From NCBI GenBank assembly GCA_963716735.1, contig OY970321.1:2480001-2544000 (forward strand): DNA of 64,000 nt, written 5' to 3'. The stretch comes from VRUE01 sp963716735 (GTDB taxonomy: Bacteria; Actinomycetota; Thermoleophilia; Solirubrobacterales; 70-9). The notes under the pieces are model-generated. The model was not told the DNA's origin and did not search any database. It saw only the letters and a list, made by a program, of their open reading frames with translations. Within the stretch, counting starts at the first letter, position 1; each line of letters opens with the position of its first letter. Positions 9,568-17,785 of the stretch are shown here, piece by piece. Position numbers and translations under genes: made by a program.

Positions 9568-11067
9568 TCACACAGCGGCGGGAGTCTCGATCTCCCGCTT
9601 GAGGATCTTGCCGGTGGGGCCTTTGGGGAGCTCGTCGAGGAACCAGACGAGACGCGGGTACTTGTAGGCGGCTATGCGGTCCTTGACGTAGGCGCTGATC
9701 TCCTCCGGGCTCAGCTCCTCGCCCTCCATCAGGACGACCGCGGCGCCGATCTCCTCGCCCCACTCGTCGTGGGGGACGCCGACGACCGCGGCTTCGCGGA
9801 TCTTCGGGTGCTCGTAGAGGACCTCCTCGACCTCGCGCGGGTAGACGTTATAGCCGCCGCGGATGATCAGGTCCTTCTTGCGGTCGACGATGTAGAAGTA
9901 GCCGTCCTCGTCGGTGCGGGCCATGTCGCCGCTGTGGAACCAGCCGCCGCGCATCGCCTCCTCGGTTGCCTCGGGGCGCTGCCAGTAGCCCTTCATGATG
10001 TTGTGGCCACGGATCACGATCTCGCCGACCTCGCCCTGCGCAACGGGTTGGTCCTTCTCGTCGACGACCTGCATCTCGACACCCTCGATCGGAGTGCCGA
10101 TCGAGCCCGGCTTGCGCTCGCGGTCGGGGTGGTTGGAGCAGGCGACCGGCGAGGTCTCCGAGAGGCCGTAGCCCTCCATCACCTTCGCCCCGAAGGCCTC
10201 TTCGAAGCCGCGCAGCACCTCGACCGGCATCGAGGCGCCGCCGGTGATGCAGATGCGCAGCGAGGAGGTGTCGAAGCTCTCGCGCTCGGGGTGGTGGAGC
10301 AGTGCGCCGTACATCGTCGGCACGCCGTAGAAGTGGGTGACGCCGTCGCGCTGCATCGTCGCCAGCGCCTCGCTGGGATCGAATTTGGGCACCAGCGTGA
10401 GGCAGGCGCCGACGCTCAGCGAGGCGTTCATCGCGACCGTCTGGCCGAAGGAGTGGAAGAGGGGGAGGGCGCCGAGGACGACGTCGCCGGCGCCGATCTC
10501 AGAGGTGGTGCGGGAGGAGACGTCGGCGTTGCGCGCCAGGTTGGCGTGGGTCAGCTCGGCCCCCTTCGGCTTGCCGGTGGTGCCCGAGGTGTAGAGGATC
10601 ACGGCGGTGTCGTCCTCCGCCGTTGCGGCCAGGCCGGCCGTGGGCTCGTTCTCGGCCAGGGCGGTGGCGAATGTCGTCGGCTCGACTTCGACCAGCTCGG
10701 CGCCCGCCTCGGCTGCGCCGTTGCCCGCCTGGTCGCAGAAGTCGTGCCAGGCGAGCAACATTTTGGCACCGGAGTCCTCCAGGTAGAAGGCGATCTCACG
10801 CTGCTTCAGCAGCACGTTCATCGGCACGACGATTGCCCCGGCGCGCAGCACCCCGTAGTAGGCGACCGGGAATTCCGGAACGTTGGGAAGCATCACGCCA
10901 ACCCGATCGCCTCGCTCGACGCCCTTCTCCCTGAGCAGGGTCGCGAGCCGGGCACTGCGGTCGTCGAGCTCGCCGTAGGTGAGCTCGACCTCGCCAAGCC
11001 GGATCGCCGGGGCATCCGGCGACCGCTTGGCGCTTTCACTCAGCAGCGATGCGAGGTTGAGCGACAT
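9568..11067 (-). CDS. Long-chain acyl-CoA ligase (AMP-forming)
   Basis: 499 residues of the ANL superfamily. Motif A3 YTSGTTGKPKGAELTH is at about residues 159-174, GYGLSETSP and the adenine-binding region follow, and the C-terminal swinging domain ends with the catalytic Lys in PKGPTGKILKREI. It activates a carboxylic acid to acyl-AMP and then acyl-CoA. It is preceded on the same strand by the small ABM-like gene (8-base gap) and followed by the R2lox-SCP2 gene, fitting lipid metabolism. The chain length of the substrate cannot be read. Confidence 0.92.
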   Translation of the reverse strand: MSLNLASLLSESAKRSPDAPAIRLGEVELTYGELDDRSARLATLLREKGVERGDRVGVMLPNVPEFPVAYYGVLRAGAIVVPMNVLLKQREIAFYLEDSGAKMLLAWHDFCDQAGNGAAEAGAELVEVEPTTFATALAENEPTAGLAATAEDDTAVILYTSGTTGKPKGAELTHANLARNADVSSRTTSEIGAGDVVLGALPLFHSFGQTVAMNASLSVGACLTLVPKFDPSEALATMQRDGVTHFYGVPTMYGALLHHPERESFDTSSLRICITGGASMPVEVLRGFEEAFGAKVMEGYGLSETSPVACSNHPDRERKPGSIGTPIEGVEMQVVDEKDQPVAQGEVGEIVIRGHNIMKGYWQRPEATEEAMRGGWFHSGDMARTDEDGYFYIVDRKKDLIIRGGYNVYPREVEEVLYEHPKIREAAVVGVPHDEWGEEIGAAVVLMEGEELSPEEISAYVKDRIAAYKYPRLVWFLDELPKGPTGKILKREIETPAAV

Positions 11068-11075
11068 CGCCCTCG

Positions 11076-11363
11076 CTACGGCTTGGTGAAGTTATGCACC
11101 GGGAACTCCTTGATGTCCGGGGGACTCTGCGGCGCTTGGTCGCCCAGCTCCCCAAACGCGGGCATCAGGCGGTTCTCCCGGAAGCGGTCGAAGTGCTCGC
11201 GCGACTCCCAGAAGTCGATGACTCCCCAGCCCTCGTCGATCGGTCCGGCGGCGTGGAAGATCAGCCCCTCGGGCGGGTCGCCGTCGATCCCCATGTGAGC
11301 GTGGAGGGCGTCGTATTGCTCCTGGGTGCCGCCCGTGATCTTGAGCCTCAATCCAATCGCCAT
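11076..11363 (-). CDS. Small dimeric alpha/beta-barrel (ABM-like) protein
   Basis: 95 residues. Start at ATG 11363, set by the ribosome site GAAGGAGAGAG directly upstream, nearly identical to that of the R2lox-SCP2 gene. The pattern of a strand (GLRLKITGG), a helix and GWGVIDFWESREHFDRFRENRLMPAF resembles antibiotic-biosynthesis-monooxygenase / NIPSNAP-like ferredoxin-fold proteins. No catalytic residue is evident. It probably shares a transcript with the acyl-CoA ligase. Confidence 0.72.
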   Translation of the reverse strand: MAIGLRLKITGGTQEQYDALHAHMGIDGDPPEGLIFHAAGPIDEGWGVIDFWESREHFDRFRENRLMPAFGELGDQAPQSPPDIKEFPVHNFTKP

Positions 11364-11452
11364 CTCTCTCCTTCGGTTGAAGACCGACCGAGCATAGCCC
11401 GCCATTCGTCGGGCGGGCAAGCGGTTCGGGTGCGCGCGGCCCTTCGCCCCGC

Positions 11453-11458
11453 TAGGCT
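11453..11458 (+). promoter_or_regulatory. -10 hexamer TAGGCT of the PRC-barrel gene (leaderless)
   Basis: TAGGCT lies 10 bases before ATG 11469 and no ribosome-binding site is present. Confidence 0.45.
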
Positions 11459-11468
11459 CGACCTCACC

Positions 11469-11831
11469 ATGGACGATCTCGGCGCGCCGACCTCTTTCCT
11501 GACTCTGCCCAAGGGAGTGCCGGTGTACTCGAGCGATGGCGAGGAGCTCGGCAAGGTGGAGTACGTGCTCTCGGCGCCGAACATCGACATCTTCGACGGG
11601 ATCGTCCTCGACACCAGCGTTCTGCCCGGTGGGCGGCGCTTCGTCGATGCCCCCGAGGTCGGCGAGATCTACGAGCGCGGCGTGGTGCTGACGATCGATG
11701 CAGCGGCGGCTCAGAAGCTGCCCGAGCCGAGCGCCAACCCGGGCTCGCTCGACGTCGATCCAGGCGATCTGGCGGGTGGCCGCCAAAGCAAGTTGCGGCG
11801 GGCCTGGGACATGATCTCGGGCAAGGGCTAA
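11469..11831 (+). CDS. PRC-barrel domain protein
   Basis: 120 residues. GVPVYSSDGEELGKVEYVL (about 17-35) and FDGIVLDTSVLPGGRRFVDAPEVGEIYERGVVLTID form the six-stranded PRC barrel found in RimM and photosynthetic reaction-centre H subunits. In stand-alone actinobacterial copies the function is unknown. The tail (SKLRRAWDMISGKG) is basic. The start is set by the leaderless -10 box upstream. Confidence 0.72.
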   Translation: MDDLGAPTSFLTLPKGVPVYSSDGEELGKVEYVLSAPNIDIFDGIVLDTSVLPGGRRFVDAPEVGEIYERGVVLTIDAAAAQKLPEPSANPGSLDVDPGDLAGGRQSKLRRAWDMISGKG

Positions 11832-11853
11832 GCGGTCTCGGGGCAAGTTTGCT

Positions 11854-11859
11854 TAGGAT
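11854..11859 (+). promoter_or_regulatory. -10 hexamer TAGGAT of the FKBP gene (leaderless)
   Basis: TAGGAT lies 7 bases before GTG 11867. It also contains the in-frame ATG at 11858, which argues that GTG 11867 is the true start. Confidence 0.45.
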
Positions 11860-11866
11860 GCTCGCA

Positions 11867-12352
11867 GTGAAGAAGCTGATCCTGATCCTCGCCGTGTACG
11901 CAAGCCTGGTTGTGGCCGTTGGCTGTGGCAGCAGCAGCGACTCCTCGACCGAAACGACGAGTGAATCCTTGACCGAAAAACCTGAGGTCACGGTGCCCTC
12001 GGGCCCGCCGCCCAGGAAGCTCGAGATCAAGGAACTGCACGAGGGCGGCGGCGCCGAAGCCAAGTCCGGCGAGGAAATCGTCGTCCAGTACGTCGGGGTC
12101 GACTACGAGACCGGCAAAGAATTCGACTCCTCCTGGAGTCGAAACGAACCGTTCACCTTCACGCTCGGCGCGGGAGAAGTAATTCCCGGCTGGGACCAGG
12201 GGATTCTTGGAATGAGGAACGGTGGCCGGCGTGAGCTGATCATCCCCCCGGACCTCGCCTACGGCGAAGCCGGTGCCCCGCCCGCGATCGGTCCGAACGA
12301 AACCCTCGTGTTCGTGATCGACCTGCTTGAAGTCATCACCCCCGAAAAATAG
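11867..12352 (+). CDS. FKBP-type peptidyl-prolyl isomerase lipoprotein
   Basis: 161 residues from GTG 11867. From this start the protein reads MKKLILILAVYASLVVAVGC, a compact lipoprotein signal with the lipidated Cys at residue 20; ATG 11858 would only add three residues. The linker is Ser/Thr-rich. The FKBP domain follows, with IVVQYVGVDYETGKEFDSSW, GAGEVIPGWDQGILGMRNGGRREL and PPDLAYGEAG, the usual active-site segments. It should assist folding of exported proteins at the outer face of the membrane. Confidence 0.93.
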   Translation: MKKLILILAVYASLVVAVGCGSSSDSSTETTSESLTEKPEVTVPSGPPPRKLEIKELHEGGGAEAKSGEEIVVQYVGVDYETGKEFDSSWSRNEPFTFTLGAGEVIPGWDQGILGMRNGGRRELIIPPDLAYGEAGAPPAIGPNETLVFVIDLLEVITPEK

Positions 12353-13370
12353 AGCCATCCTCGCCGAGCGCTTGACGGCGCAGGGCCTCGCAGGGCCGCC
12401 GCTTGCCGACCCTGTTGCCGTCGCCGGCCGGTTGCTCGCCGTGCAGGGCCAGGACCCGCGCGGCTTCCGGCTCGCGGTGCGGGCACGGACCGAGGGGTTG
12501 ACCGCGGCGGACGTCGAGCGGGATTTATCCGAGCGCAAGCTGATCGTCACCTGGCTCAACCGCGGCACGCTGCACCTGGTGCGCGGCGAGGACTATCTGT
12601 TGCTGCAGTCCCTGACCACGCCGCCGCTGCTCACGTCGAGCGTCCGCCGCCTGCGGCAGGAGGGCGTGAGCGAGGCCAAGGCCGAGCGCGCGATCGAGGC
12701 GATCGAGCGGGCGCTCGCCGACGAGGGTCCTTTGACGCGAGTCGAGCTGCGCGAGCGGATCGAGGCCGCCGGTGTGCGAACCGACGGCCAGGCGATGATC
12801 CACCTGGTATTCCTCGCCGCCCTGCGCGGCGTCTCCGTGCGTGGTCCGATGATCGGCAAGCAGCACGCCTACGTCCTGGTGCGCGACTGGCTGGGGGAGC
12901 AGAAGCCGCTCGATCGCGACAAGGCGTTGGCCGAGCTGGCCCGTCGCTACCTGGCCGGCCACCAACCGGCGACCGACCGCGACCTCGCCAAGTGGGCCGG
13001 TCTGCCGCTGCGCGACGCCCGCGCCGGCCTGAAGGCGATCGGCCCGGAGCTGGAGGAGGGGGAGGGTGGGCTGGTCAGCCTCGCCAAGCGCCCCACACCA
13101 GGGGAGATCCCGCCGCCTCGCCTGCTCGGCGCGTTCGATCCGGTGCTGCTCGGCTGGACCTCGCGCGAGGAAGTCCTCGGCCCGCACACGAACCTCGTCA
13201 CCCGCAACGGCATCTTCCACCCATTTGCCATGGTCAAAGGCCGCGCGGTCGCCAAGTGGGGCTTGGCAGGGGGCAAGTTGACGATGGAGCCGCTAGAGCG
13301 ACTCCCGCCCAGAACGGCCAAGGCGCTCGACGCCGACGCCGACGCCGTGACCCTCTTCCTGACTCCTTAG
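12327..13370 (+). CDS. Winged-helix DNA-binding protein (AlkZ/YcaQ-like, HTH_42)
   Basis: 347 residues, made mainly of tandem winged-helix units. The QGQDPRGF segment near residues 40-47 corresponds to the conserved QxQ/QxD catalytic-loop region of AlkZ-type DNA glycosylases that repair bulky or crosslinking lesions, although many actinobacterial relatives have no tested activity. The listed TTG start lies inside the end of the FKBP gene (26-base overlap); TTG 12373 would avoid this, so the start is uncertain. The stop codon coincides with the left end of an imperfect inverted-repeat element. Confidence 0.8.
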   Translation: MKSSPPKNRAILAERLTAQGLAGPPLADPVAVAGRLLAVQGQDPRGFRLAVRARTEGLTAADVERDLSERKLIVTWLNRGTLHLVRGEDYLLLQSLTTPPLLTSSVRRLRQEGVSEAKAERAIEAIERALADEGPLTRVELRERIEAAGVRTDGQAMIHLVFLAALRGVSVRGPMIGKQHAYVLVRDWLGEQKPLDRDKALAELARRYLAGHQPATDRDLAKWAGLPLRDARAGLKAIGPELEEGEGGLVSLAKRPTPGEIPPPRLLGAFDPVLLGWTSREEVLGPHTNLVTRNGIFHPFAMVKGRAVAKWGLAGGKLTMEPLERLPPRTAKALDADADAVTLFLTP

Positions 13371-13471
13371 AGCCTGTTCTCAAAACCTCCGCGCACGCCT
13401 GGCGGCGCCGGACACACTTCGCGGGGCGGCCACTCGCCAGTCGCACACGCAGGTTTTGAGACAGGCTCTTA
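13369..13471. repeat. MITE-like imperfect inverted-repeat element
   Basis: About 103 bp lying exactly between two convergent genes. The outer arms (13369-13388 and 13451-13471) are AGAGCCTGTTCTCAAAACCT and its complement with one base missing. The inner flanks (about 13389-13404 and 13435-13450) pair more weakly, extending the arms to roughly 36 bp. The outer ends overlap the stop codon of the HTH_42 gene (TAG) and abut that of the MFS gene (TAA). It could act as a bidirectional terminator or be a small non-autonomous transposable element. Confidence 0.65.
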
Positions 13472-14734
13472 CTCCGCCGGCTGAGCGGGGCCCGGCGGCT
13501 CGGCGCCGGCACCGTCATCGATCGGCGTCCCGACCGGGCCGGTCGGGACCCAGCCGCCGTACATGCGCAGCAGCGCGAGGATGCCGATGATTCCGGCAAG
13601 GGCGGAGAGGCCGCCGGCGTAGGCGAGCGTGCCCCTGGCGCCGATCGTTGCGACGAGCACGCCGCCCGCGGCGAAAGCGCCGAGCTCGGCGGTGTTGCGG
13701 ATGCCGTTGTAGGCGGCGAAGGCGCGGCCATGCAGGTGGCCGGGGACGCGAACGTGGATCAGGCTGCGGAACATCACGTTCTTGACGCCGTGCCCGAGCC
13801 CGCCCAGCAGGCCGCAGAAGAGGAGAAAGGCGAAGCTGAGCCAGATCGCCGGCAGGGCCAGGGCGGCCCCCTGGATCGCGGCGGCGACGAGGCCGACCGC
13901 GGCAACCGCCGCGGCCGCGACCCTGCGCGAGAGCAACATCGCCCCGACCGCCATGCCCAGCGTCCAGATCGAGAGCCAGACGCCGTAGGCCACGTCGCCG
14001 CGGCCGAGCACGTCCTCGATGAAGAAGAGCTCGCCGACCCAGACCGCGGACATGAAGAGCAGGGAGGTAAAAGCGACGGTCATCACCAGGGAGAGCAGCC
14101 GGTCACCGAAGAGGAAGGCGATCCCGTCGCGGGCGCGCGGCGCCTGCTCGGACTCGCCCAGCGCGCCGGGATCGCGCCGCACGCGCAGGGCCAGCGCGGC
14201 GAGCGCGACGGCGGCGAAGGTAGCGGCGTCGACCAGCATCGCCAGCTCGAGCCCGCCGACGGCGAAGAGCAGCCCGCCGAGTAGGGGGCCGACGCCGAAG
14301 CCGATGTAGCGAGCGGTCTCGATGTGCCCGTTTGCCTCCTGGATCCGGTCCTCGCCGGAGAGCAGCGGCACCAAGGAGAACTCGGCCGGAGAGGAGATGG
14401 CGAAGACGACCCCGAGCACGGCGGTCAGGACCAGCACCGGCGCAAGGGCATCGCTGAAGGCAACCGCCGTCGCCGCGATCGCCCCTGCCGCAGAGATCGC
14501 GGCGAGCAGCCTCGTCGCCTCGATCCGGTCAACGAGCAGCCCGACCCAGCCGGCGACAAGCACCGACGGTCCGAAGAGGCAGACCCAGAGGGCCGCCACA
14601 GCGAAGCCCGAATCGGTCAGGTCCTTGACGTGGAGGCCGAGCGCCACGATCGCGACCCAGTCGCCCAGCGCCGAGAGGCCCACCGACCCCGCCACCAGCC
14701 GAAAGTCCCGATCCCGGAACAGGCTGGCGTTCAC
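13469..14734 (-). CDS. Major facilitator superfamily transporter
   Basis: 421 residues with 12 predicted membrane helices. The N-terminal FRLVAGSVGLSALGDWVAIVALGLHV and the DRIEATRLL loop between helices 2 and 3 resemble the EntS / macrolide-efflux branch of MFS exporters. The C-terminal tail is rich in Pro, Gly and Ala. It starts with GTG one base after the glyS stop, so it is probably co-transcribed with glyS. The substrate is unknown. Confidence 0.85.
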   Translation of the reverse strand: MNASLFRDRDFRLVAGSVGLSALGDWVAIVALGLHVKDLTDSGFAVAALWVCLFGPSVLVAGWVGLLVDRIEATRLLAAISAAGAIAATAVAFSDALAPVLVLTAVLGVVFAISSPAEFSLVPLLSGEDRIQEANGHIETARYIGFGVGPLLGGLLFAVGGLELAMLVDAATFAAVALAALALRVRRDPGALGESEQAPRARDGIAFLFGDRLLSLVMTVAFTSLLFMSAVWVGELFFIEDVLGRGDVAYGVWLSIWTLGMAVGAMLLSRRVAAAAVAAVGLVAAAIQGAALALPAIWLSFAFLLFCGLLGGLGHGVKNVMFRSLIHVRVPGHLHGRAFAAYNGIRNTAELGAFAAGGVLVATIGARGTLAYAGGLSALAGIIGILALLRMYGGWVPTGPVGTPIDDGAGAEPPGPAQPAE

Positions 14735-14735
14735 G

Positions 14736-16124
14736 TCAATCCAGCTTCGGGCTCTGCCAGGGCTGGGCCAGGCGAGTGGCCAGGTCGTCCGCCAGGCCCT
14801 CGATCGGGACCCTGGTCTGCTCGAGGGAATCGCGGTCGCGCAGGGTCACCGTGTCGTCCTCCATCGTCTGGTGGTCGACGGTAATGCCCCAGGGGGTGCC
14901 GATCTCGTCCTGGCGGCGGTAGCGCTTGCCGATCGAGCCGCCCTCGTCGAACTCGGCGGGGACGCGGCGGCGCACCTCATTGAAGATCTCGCGGGCCTTC
15001 TCGGGCATGCCCTCCTTGGAGACGAGGGGGAGGATCGCCACCTTTACCGGGGCCAGGCGGGGGTGGAGGCGCAGCACGGTGCGCTGGCGGCCCTCGACCT
15101 CCTCGACCTCGTAGGAGTCGACGAGGAAGGCGAGCGTCGCGCGGTCGGCGCCGGCGGCCGGCTCGATCACGTGCGGGACGTAGCGCTCTTTGGTCTGCTG
15201 GTCGAAGTACTCGAGCTTCTCGCCGCTGAACTTGGCGTGCTGGGTGAGGTCGAAGTCGCCACGGTTGGCGATCCCCTCCAGCTCCGACCAGCCGATCGGG
15301 AAGAGGTACTCGATGTCGCTCGTCGCCGAGGAGTAGTGCGAGAGCTCGTCGGCACCGTGGGCACGCACTCGCAGCAGGTCAGGGCGGATGCCGAGGTCGG
15401 TGTACCAGCGCTCGCGCTCCTCCATCCAGAGCTTGTGCCACTTTTCCGCTTCGGCCGGCGGGACGAAGAACTCCATCTCCATCTGCTCGAACTCGCGCGT
15501 ACGGAAGATGAAGTTGCCGGGGGTGATCTCGTTGCGGAAGGACTTGCCGATCTGGGCGATGCCGAAGGGCGGCTTCTTGCGGGCGAAGCCGATCACGTTC
15601 TTGAAGTTGATGAAGATGCCCTGGGCGGTCTCCGGGCGCAGGTAGACCTCGGAGCCCTCGCCGGCGACCGGGCCGACGTGGGTCTCGAACATCAGGTTGA
15701 ACTGGCGCGGCTCCGATAGCTCGCCGCCGCACTCCGGGCAGCGCAGCTCCGCCTCGGGGTCGCCGCCTTCGGCTTCGACCGCCTCGCGCAGATGGTCCTC
15801 GCGCCAGCGCTTCTTGCACTTGCCGAGACACTGGACGAGCGGGTCGGTGAAGCCCTCGAGGTGGCCCGACGCCTCCCAGACTCGCGGGTGCTGGAGGATC
15901 GCCGAGTCGAGCGCGACGATGTCGTCGCGCTCTTGCAGCATCGCCCGCCACCACTCGGCCTTGACGTTGTTCTTCAGCAGCACGCCGTAGTGGCCGTAGT
16001 CGTAGGTCGAGCCGAGGCCGCCGTAGATCTCCGAGGAGGGGAAGACAAAGCCGCGGCGTTTGCAGAGCGCGACGATCTCCTCCATCGAGGTTCCCGTCGC
16101 GGCGACCTGATCGGCACTTGCCAT
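14736..16124 (-). CDS. glyS: Glycyl-tRNA synthetase (homodimeric class II)
   Basis: 462 residues from ATG 16124, which lies 6 bases after a -10 TACGGT (minus strand); an upstream in-frame ATG at 16157 would run through this promoter. Class II core: the N-terminal segment CKRRGFVFPSSEIYGGLGSTYDYGHYG, motif 2 around FRNEITPGNFIFRTREFEQMEMEFF, and the anticodon-binding domain with LAPVKVAILPLVSKEGM. A four-Cys zinc module (CLGKCKKRW and CPECGG) is seen. This is the single-chain bacterial/eukaryotic type, not the alpha2beta2 enzyme. Confidence 0.97.
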   Translation of the reverse strand: MASADQVAATGTSMEEIVALCKRRGFVFPSSEIYGGLGSTYDYGHYGVLLKNNVKAEWWRAMLQERDDIVALDSAILQHPRVWEASGHLEGFTDPLVQCLGKCKKRWREDHLREAVEAEGGDPEAELRCPECGGELSEPRQFNLMFETHVGPVAGEGSEVYLRPETAQGIFINFKNVIGFARKKPPFGIAQIGKSFRNEITPGNFIFRTREFEQMEMEFFVPPAEAEKWHKLWMEERERWYTDLGIRPDLLRVRAHGADELSHYSSATSDIEYLFPIGWSELEGIANRGDFDLTQHAKFSGEKLEYFDQQTKERYVPHVIEPAAGADRATLAFLVDSYEVEEVEGRQRTVLRLHPRLAPVKVAILPLVSKEGMPEKAREIFNEVRRRVPAEFDEGGSIGKRYRRQDEIGTPWGITVDHQTMEDDTVTLRDRDSLEQTRVPIEGLADDLATRLAQPWQSPKLD

Positions 16125-16130
16125 GGCGGA

Positions 16131-16150
16131 ACCGTATCGGCTGCGATAAT
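16131..16150. promoter_or_regulatory. Divergent -10 boxes for glyS (-) and the FmdB-like gene (+)
   Basis: Minus-strand TACGGT (16131-16136) lies 6 bases from the glyS ATG; plus-strand GATAAT (16145-16150) lies 11 bases from ATG 16162. The gap between the two start codons is only 37 bp, so both -35 regions must lie inside the opposite gene. Confidence 0.45.
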
Positions 16151-16161
16151 CGCCCACCGCT

Positions 16162-16464
16162 ATGCCGATCTACGAGTACAAATGCACCAACGGCCACGTC
16201 TTCGACGTGATCCAGAGAATGAGTGACGAGGCGTTGACCGAGTGCCAGGAGTGCGGCGCCCCCGCCGAGCGCGTCCTGCACCCCGTCGCGATCCACTTCA
16301 AGGGCTCCGGCTTCCACAACACCGACTACGGCAAGAAGAAGACCGGCGCGAACGGCAGCTCTTCGGAGGGCGGTAAGGAGTCGAGCGACTCGAAGCCGAG
16401 CGAGAGCAAGTCCTCGGAGTCGAAGTCCAGCGACTCGAAGCCCGCCGCCGCCAGCGCCGATTGA
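16162..16464 (+). CDS. FmdB-type zinc-ribbon protein with Ser-rich tail
   Basis: 100 residues. MPIYEYKCTNGHVF with Cys8 and CQECG (Cys28, Cys31) matches the FmdB regulatory-protein zinc ribbon; the fourth ligand may be His12 in place of the usual Cys. From residue 58 on the protein is low-complexity Ser/Lys/Glu repeats (SESKSSESKSSDSK). The function of this family is not settled. It ends in a hairpin shared with the convergent LCP gene. Confidence 0.85.
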   Translation: MPIYEYKCTNGHVFDVIQRMSDEALTECQECGAPAERVLHPVAIHFKGSGFHNTDYGKKKTGANGSSSEGGKESSDSKPSESKSSESKSSDSKPAAASAD

Positions 16465-16502
16465 AGGATTTTCCCCACGATGGGGTGGTCAGTCCTTCAA
16501 TC
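16459..16502. terminator. Bidirectional hairpin terminator
   Basis: GATTGAAGGA (16459-16468) and TCCTTCAATC (16493-16502) pair perfectly; a CCCC/GGGG stem lies inside. It sits between the convergent FmdB-like and LCP genes and includes the former's stop codon. Confidence 0.65.
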
Positions 16503-16507
16503 GGTCA

Positions 16508-17755
16508 TTAGCCCAGCAACTTCTTGACGGCGCGGCGGCGCTCGGAGTCGGGCACTTCTATTGAGCCGGCCGGACCAGGGCTGCAGCCGGAGTTGGCGCC
16601 CTGGCAGAGCACGTCCGCCTCGCTTTCGCCGCCGATCGCCGCGGCCAAGATGAGCTGCGGCATCGTGAAGAAGCCCATGTCGCTGACGAAGGCCTTGGGG
16701 GCGCTCCAGCCGATGATCGGACCCTTGATGAAGTTGTAGGGGAGCCGGAGCGGGTCGGTGAGGCGGCCCTTGATGCCGCTGATCACCGCCTGCTGTGCTT
16801 CCTCGCGGTCGAAGTCGTCGTAGCCGAGCGCATAGGCGCTTGCTCCTGGACCCGGACAGGGGCTGGCGTGGCGGATCCGGGCGTAGGTCAGCGCCTTCTC
16901 GCCGTCGAGCGTGTTCTCGCCCTTGCCGAGGCGCAGGGTCGAGCCTCCCTGGCCGCCGCCGGCTCCGCCGGAGATGTCCGCACAGATCTTCACCGGCACG
17001 TCGACCTTCACGCCGCCGACCGCGTCAATCAGGTCTTCGAAGCCGGTGAAGTTGACGATTGCGACGTGGTCGACTTCGATGTCGAGAAAGTCCTCGACCG
17101 CTTCGATCTCCGCCTCGGCGCCGCCGAACGCGTAGGCGCCGTTGATCTCTTGCGGGCTCTGGCCGGGGATCTCGGCGTAGCTGTCGCGCGGGATCGAGAG
17201 TTTGCGGAAGGCGCCGCCGCCGGCGCGAATCAGCATCAGCGTGTCGGCGCGGAATTCACCGAACGAGCACTGGCCGTGGGGGACGTCGCCGTGGGCCTGC
17301 TGGTCGAAGCACTCCTGCGAGGGGGCCGCGCCGGGCTCCTTGGTGTCCGGCGGCCGGGCGTCGGTGCCGAGCACGAGGATCGTCTGCGGCTTGAACAGCA
17401 GGAACGGATTGCCGTGCAGGGCAGACTTGGCGTCGCCGGAAAGCTTGAACGCCTGTAGCTGGGCGGAGACCGCGAAGGCGAGGAAGCTGAGCAGGATCCA
17501 GCCGAGCGCGGCGATGCCGACCCATTTCAGCCCCTGCTTGAGCCAGGGCCTCTCCGGTCGTGGGCCACGCTCGCGCTTCGGGCCGTCCGGGCGGCCCGGC
17601 AGCTTCGGAGCACGCCACTCGCGCTCGCGGAGGCTGGAGAGGTCGGGCTTGCGGAAGCGTGAGAAGAACCCTCGGCGGGCTCGGTAGACCTTGTAATCGG
17701 GCGGCCCGGAGGGCCGCTGCTCGCCATCGCCTGCCATGAAAGAGTTAGGAATCAT
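16508..17755 (-). CDS. LytR-CpsA-Psr (LCP) family cell-wall ligase
   Basis: 415 residues. A cytoplasmic N-terminal arm of about 70 residues rich in Arg and Pro is followed by one membrane helix (about 74-95) and an extracellular LCP domain. The conserved phosphate-binding residues are visible: FRADTLMLI, KLSIPRDSY, NGAYAFGG and ALTYARIRH. LCP proteins move undecaprenyl-linked glycopolymers (teichoic acid, arabinogalactan, capsule) onto peptidoglycan. An insertion with Cys residues (QECFDQQAHGDVPHGQCSF) precedes the RAD motif and could form a disulfide. The start could also be ATG 17737. Confidence 0.93.
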   Translation of the reverse strand: MIPNSFMAGDGEQRPSGPPDYKVYRARRGFFSRFRKPDLSSLREREWRAPKLPGRPDGPKRERGPRPERPWLKQGLKWVGIAALGWILLSFLAFAVSAQLQAFKLSGDAKSALHGNPFLLFKPQTILVLGTDARPPDTKEPGAAPSQECFDQQAHGDVPHGQCSFGEFRADTLMLIRAGGGAFRKLSIPRDSYAEIPGQSPQEINGAYAFGGAEAEIEAVEDFLDIEVDHVAIVNFTGFEDLIDAVGGVKVDVPVKICADISGGAGGGQGGSTLRLGKGENTLDGEKALTYARIRHASPCPGPGASAYALGYDDFDREEAQQAVISGIKGRLTDPLRLPYNFIKGPIIGWSAPKAFVSDMGFFTMPQLILAAAIGGESEADVLCQGANSGCSPGPAGSIEVPDSERRRAVKKLLG

Positions 17756-17785
17756 GCCGATGCCCGCGGTCGCCCGCTAAACGAG

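Noticed and set aside
16381..16440. Short tandem repeats in the FmdB-like gene as a possible CRISPR-like or regulatory repeat
   Set aside because: They are codons for a low-complexity Ser/Lys/Glu tail, irregular and in frame.
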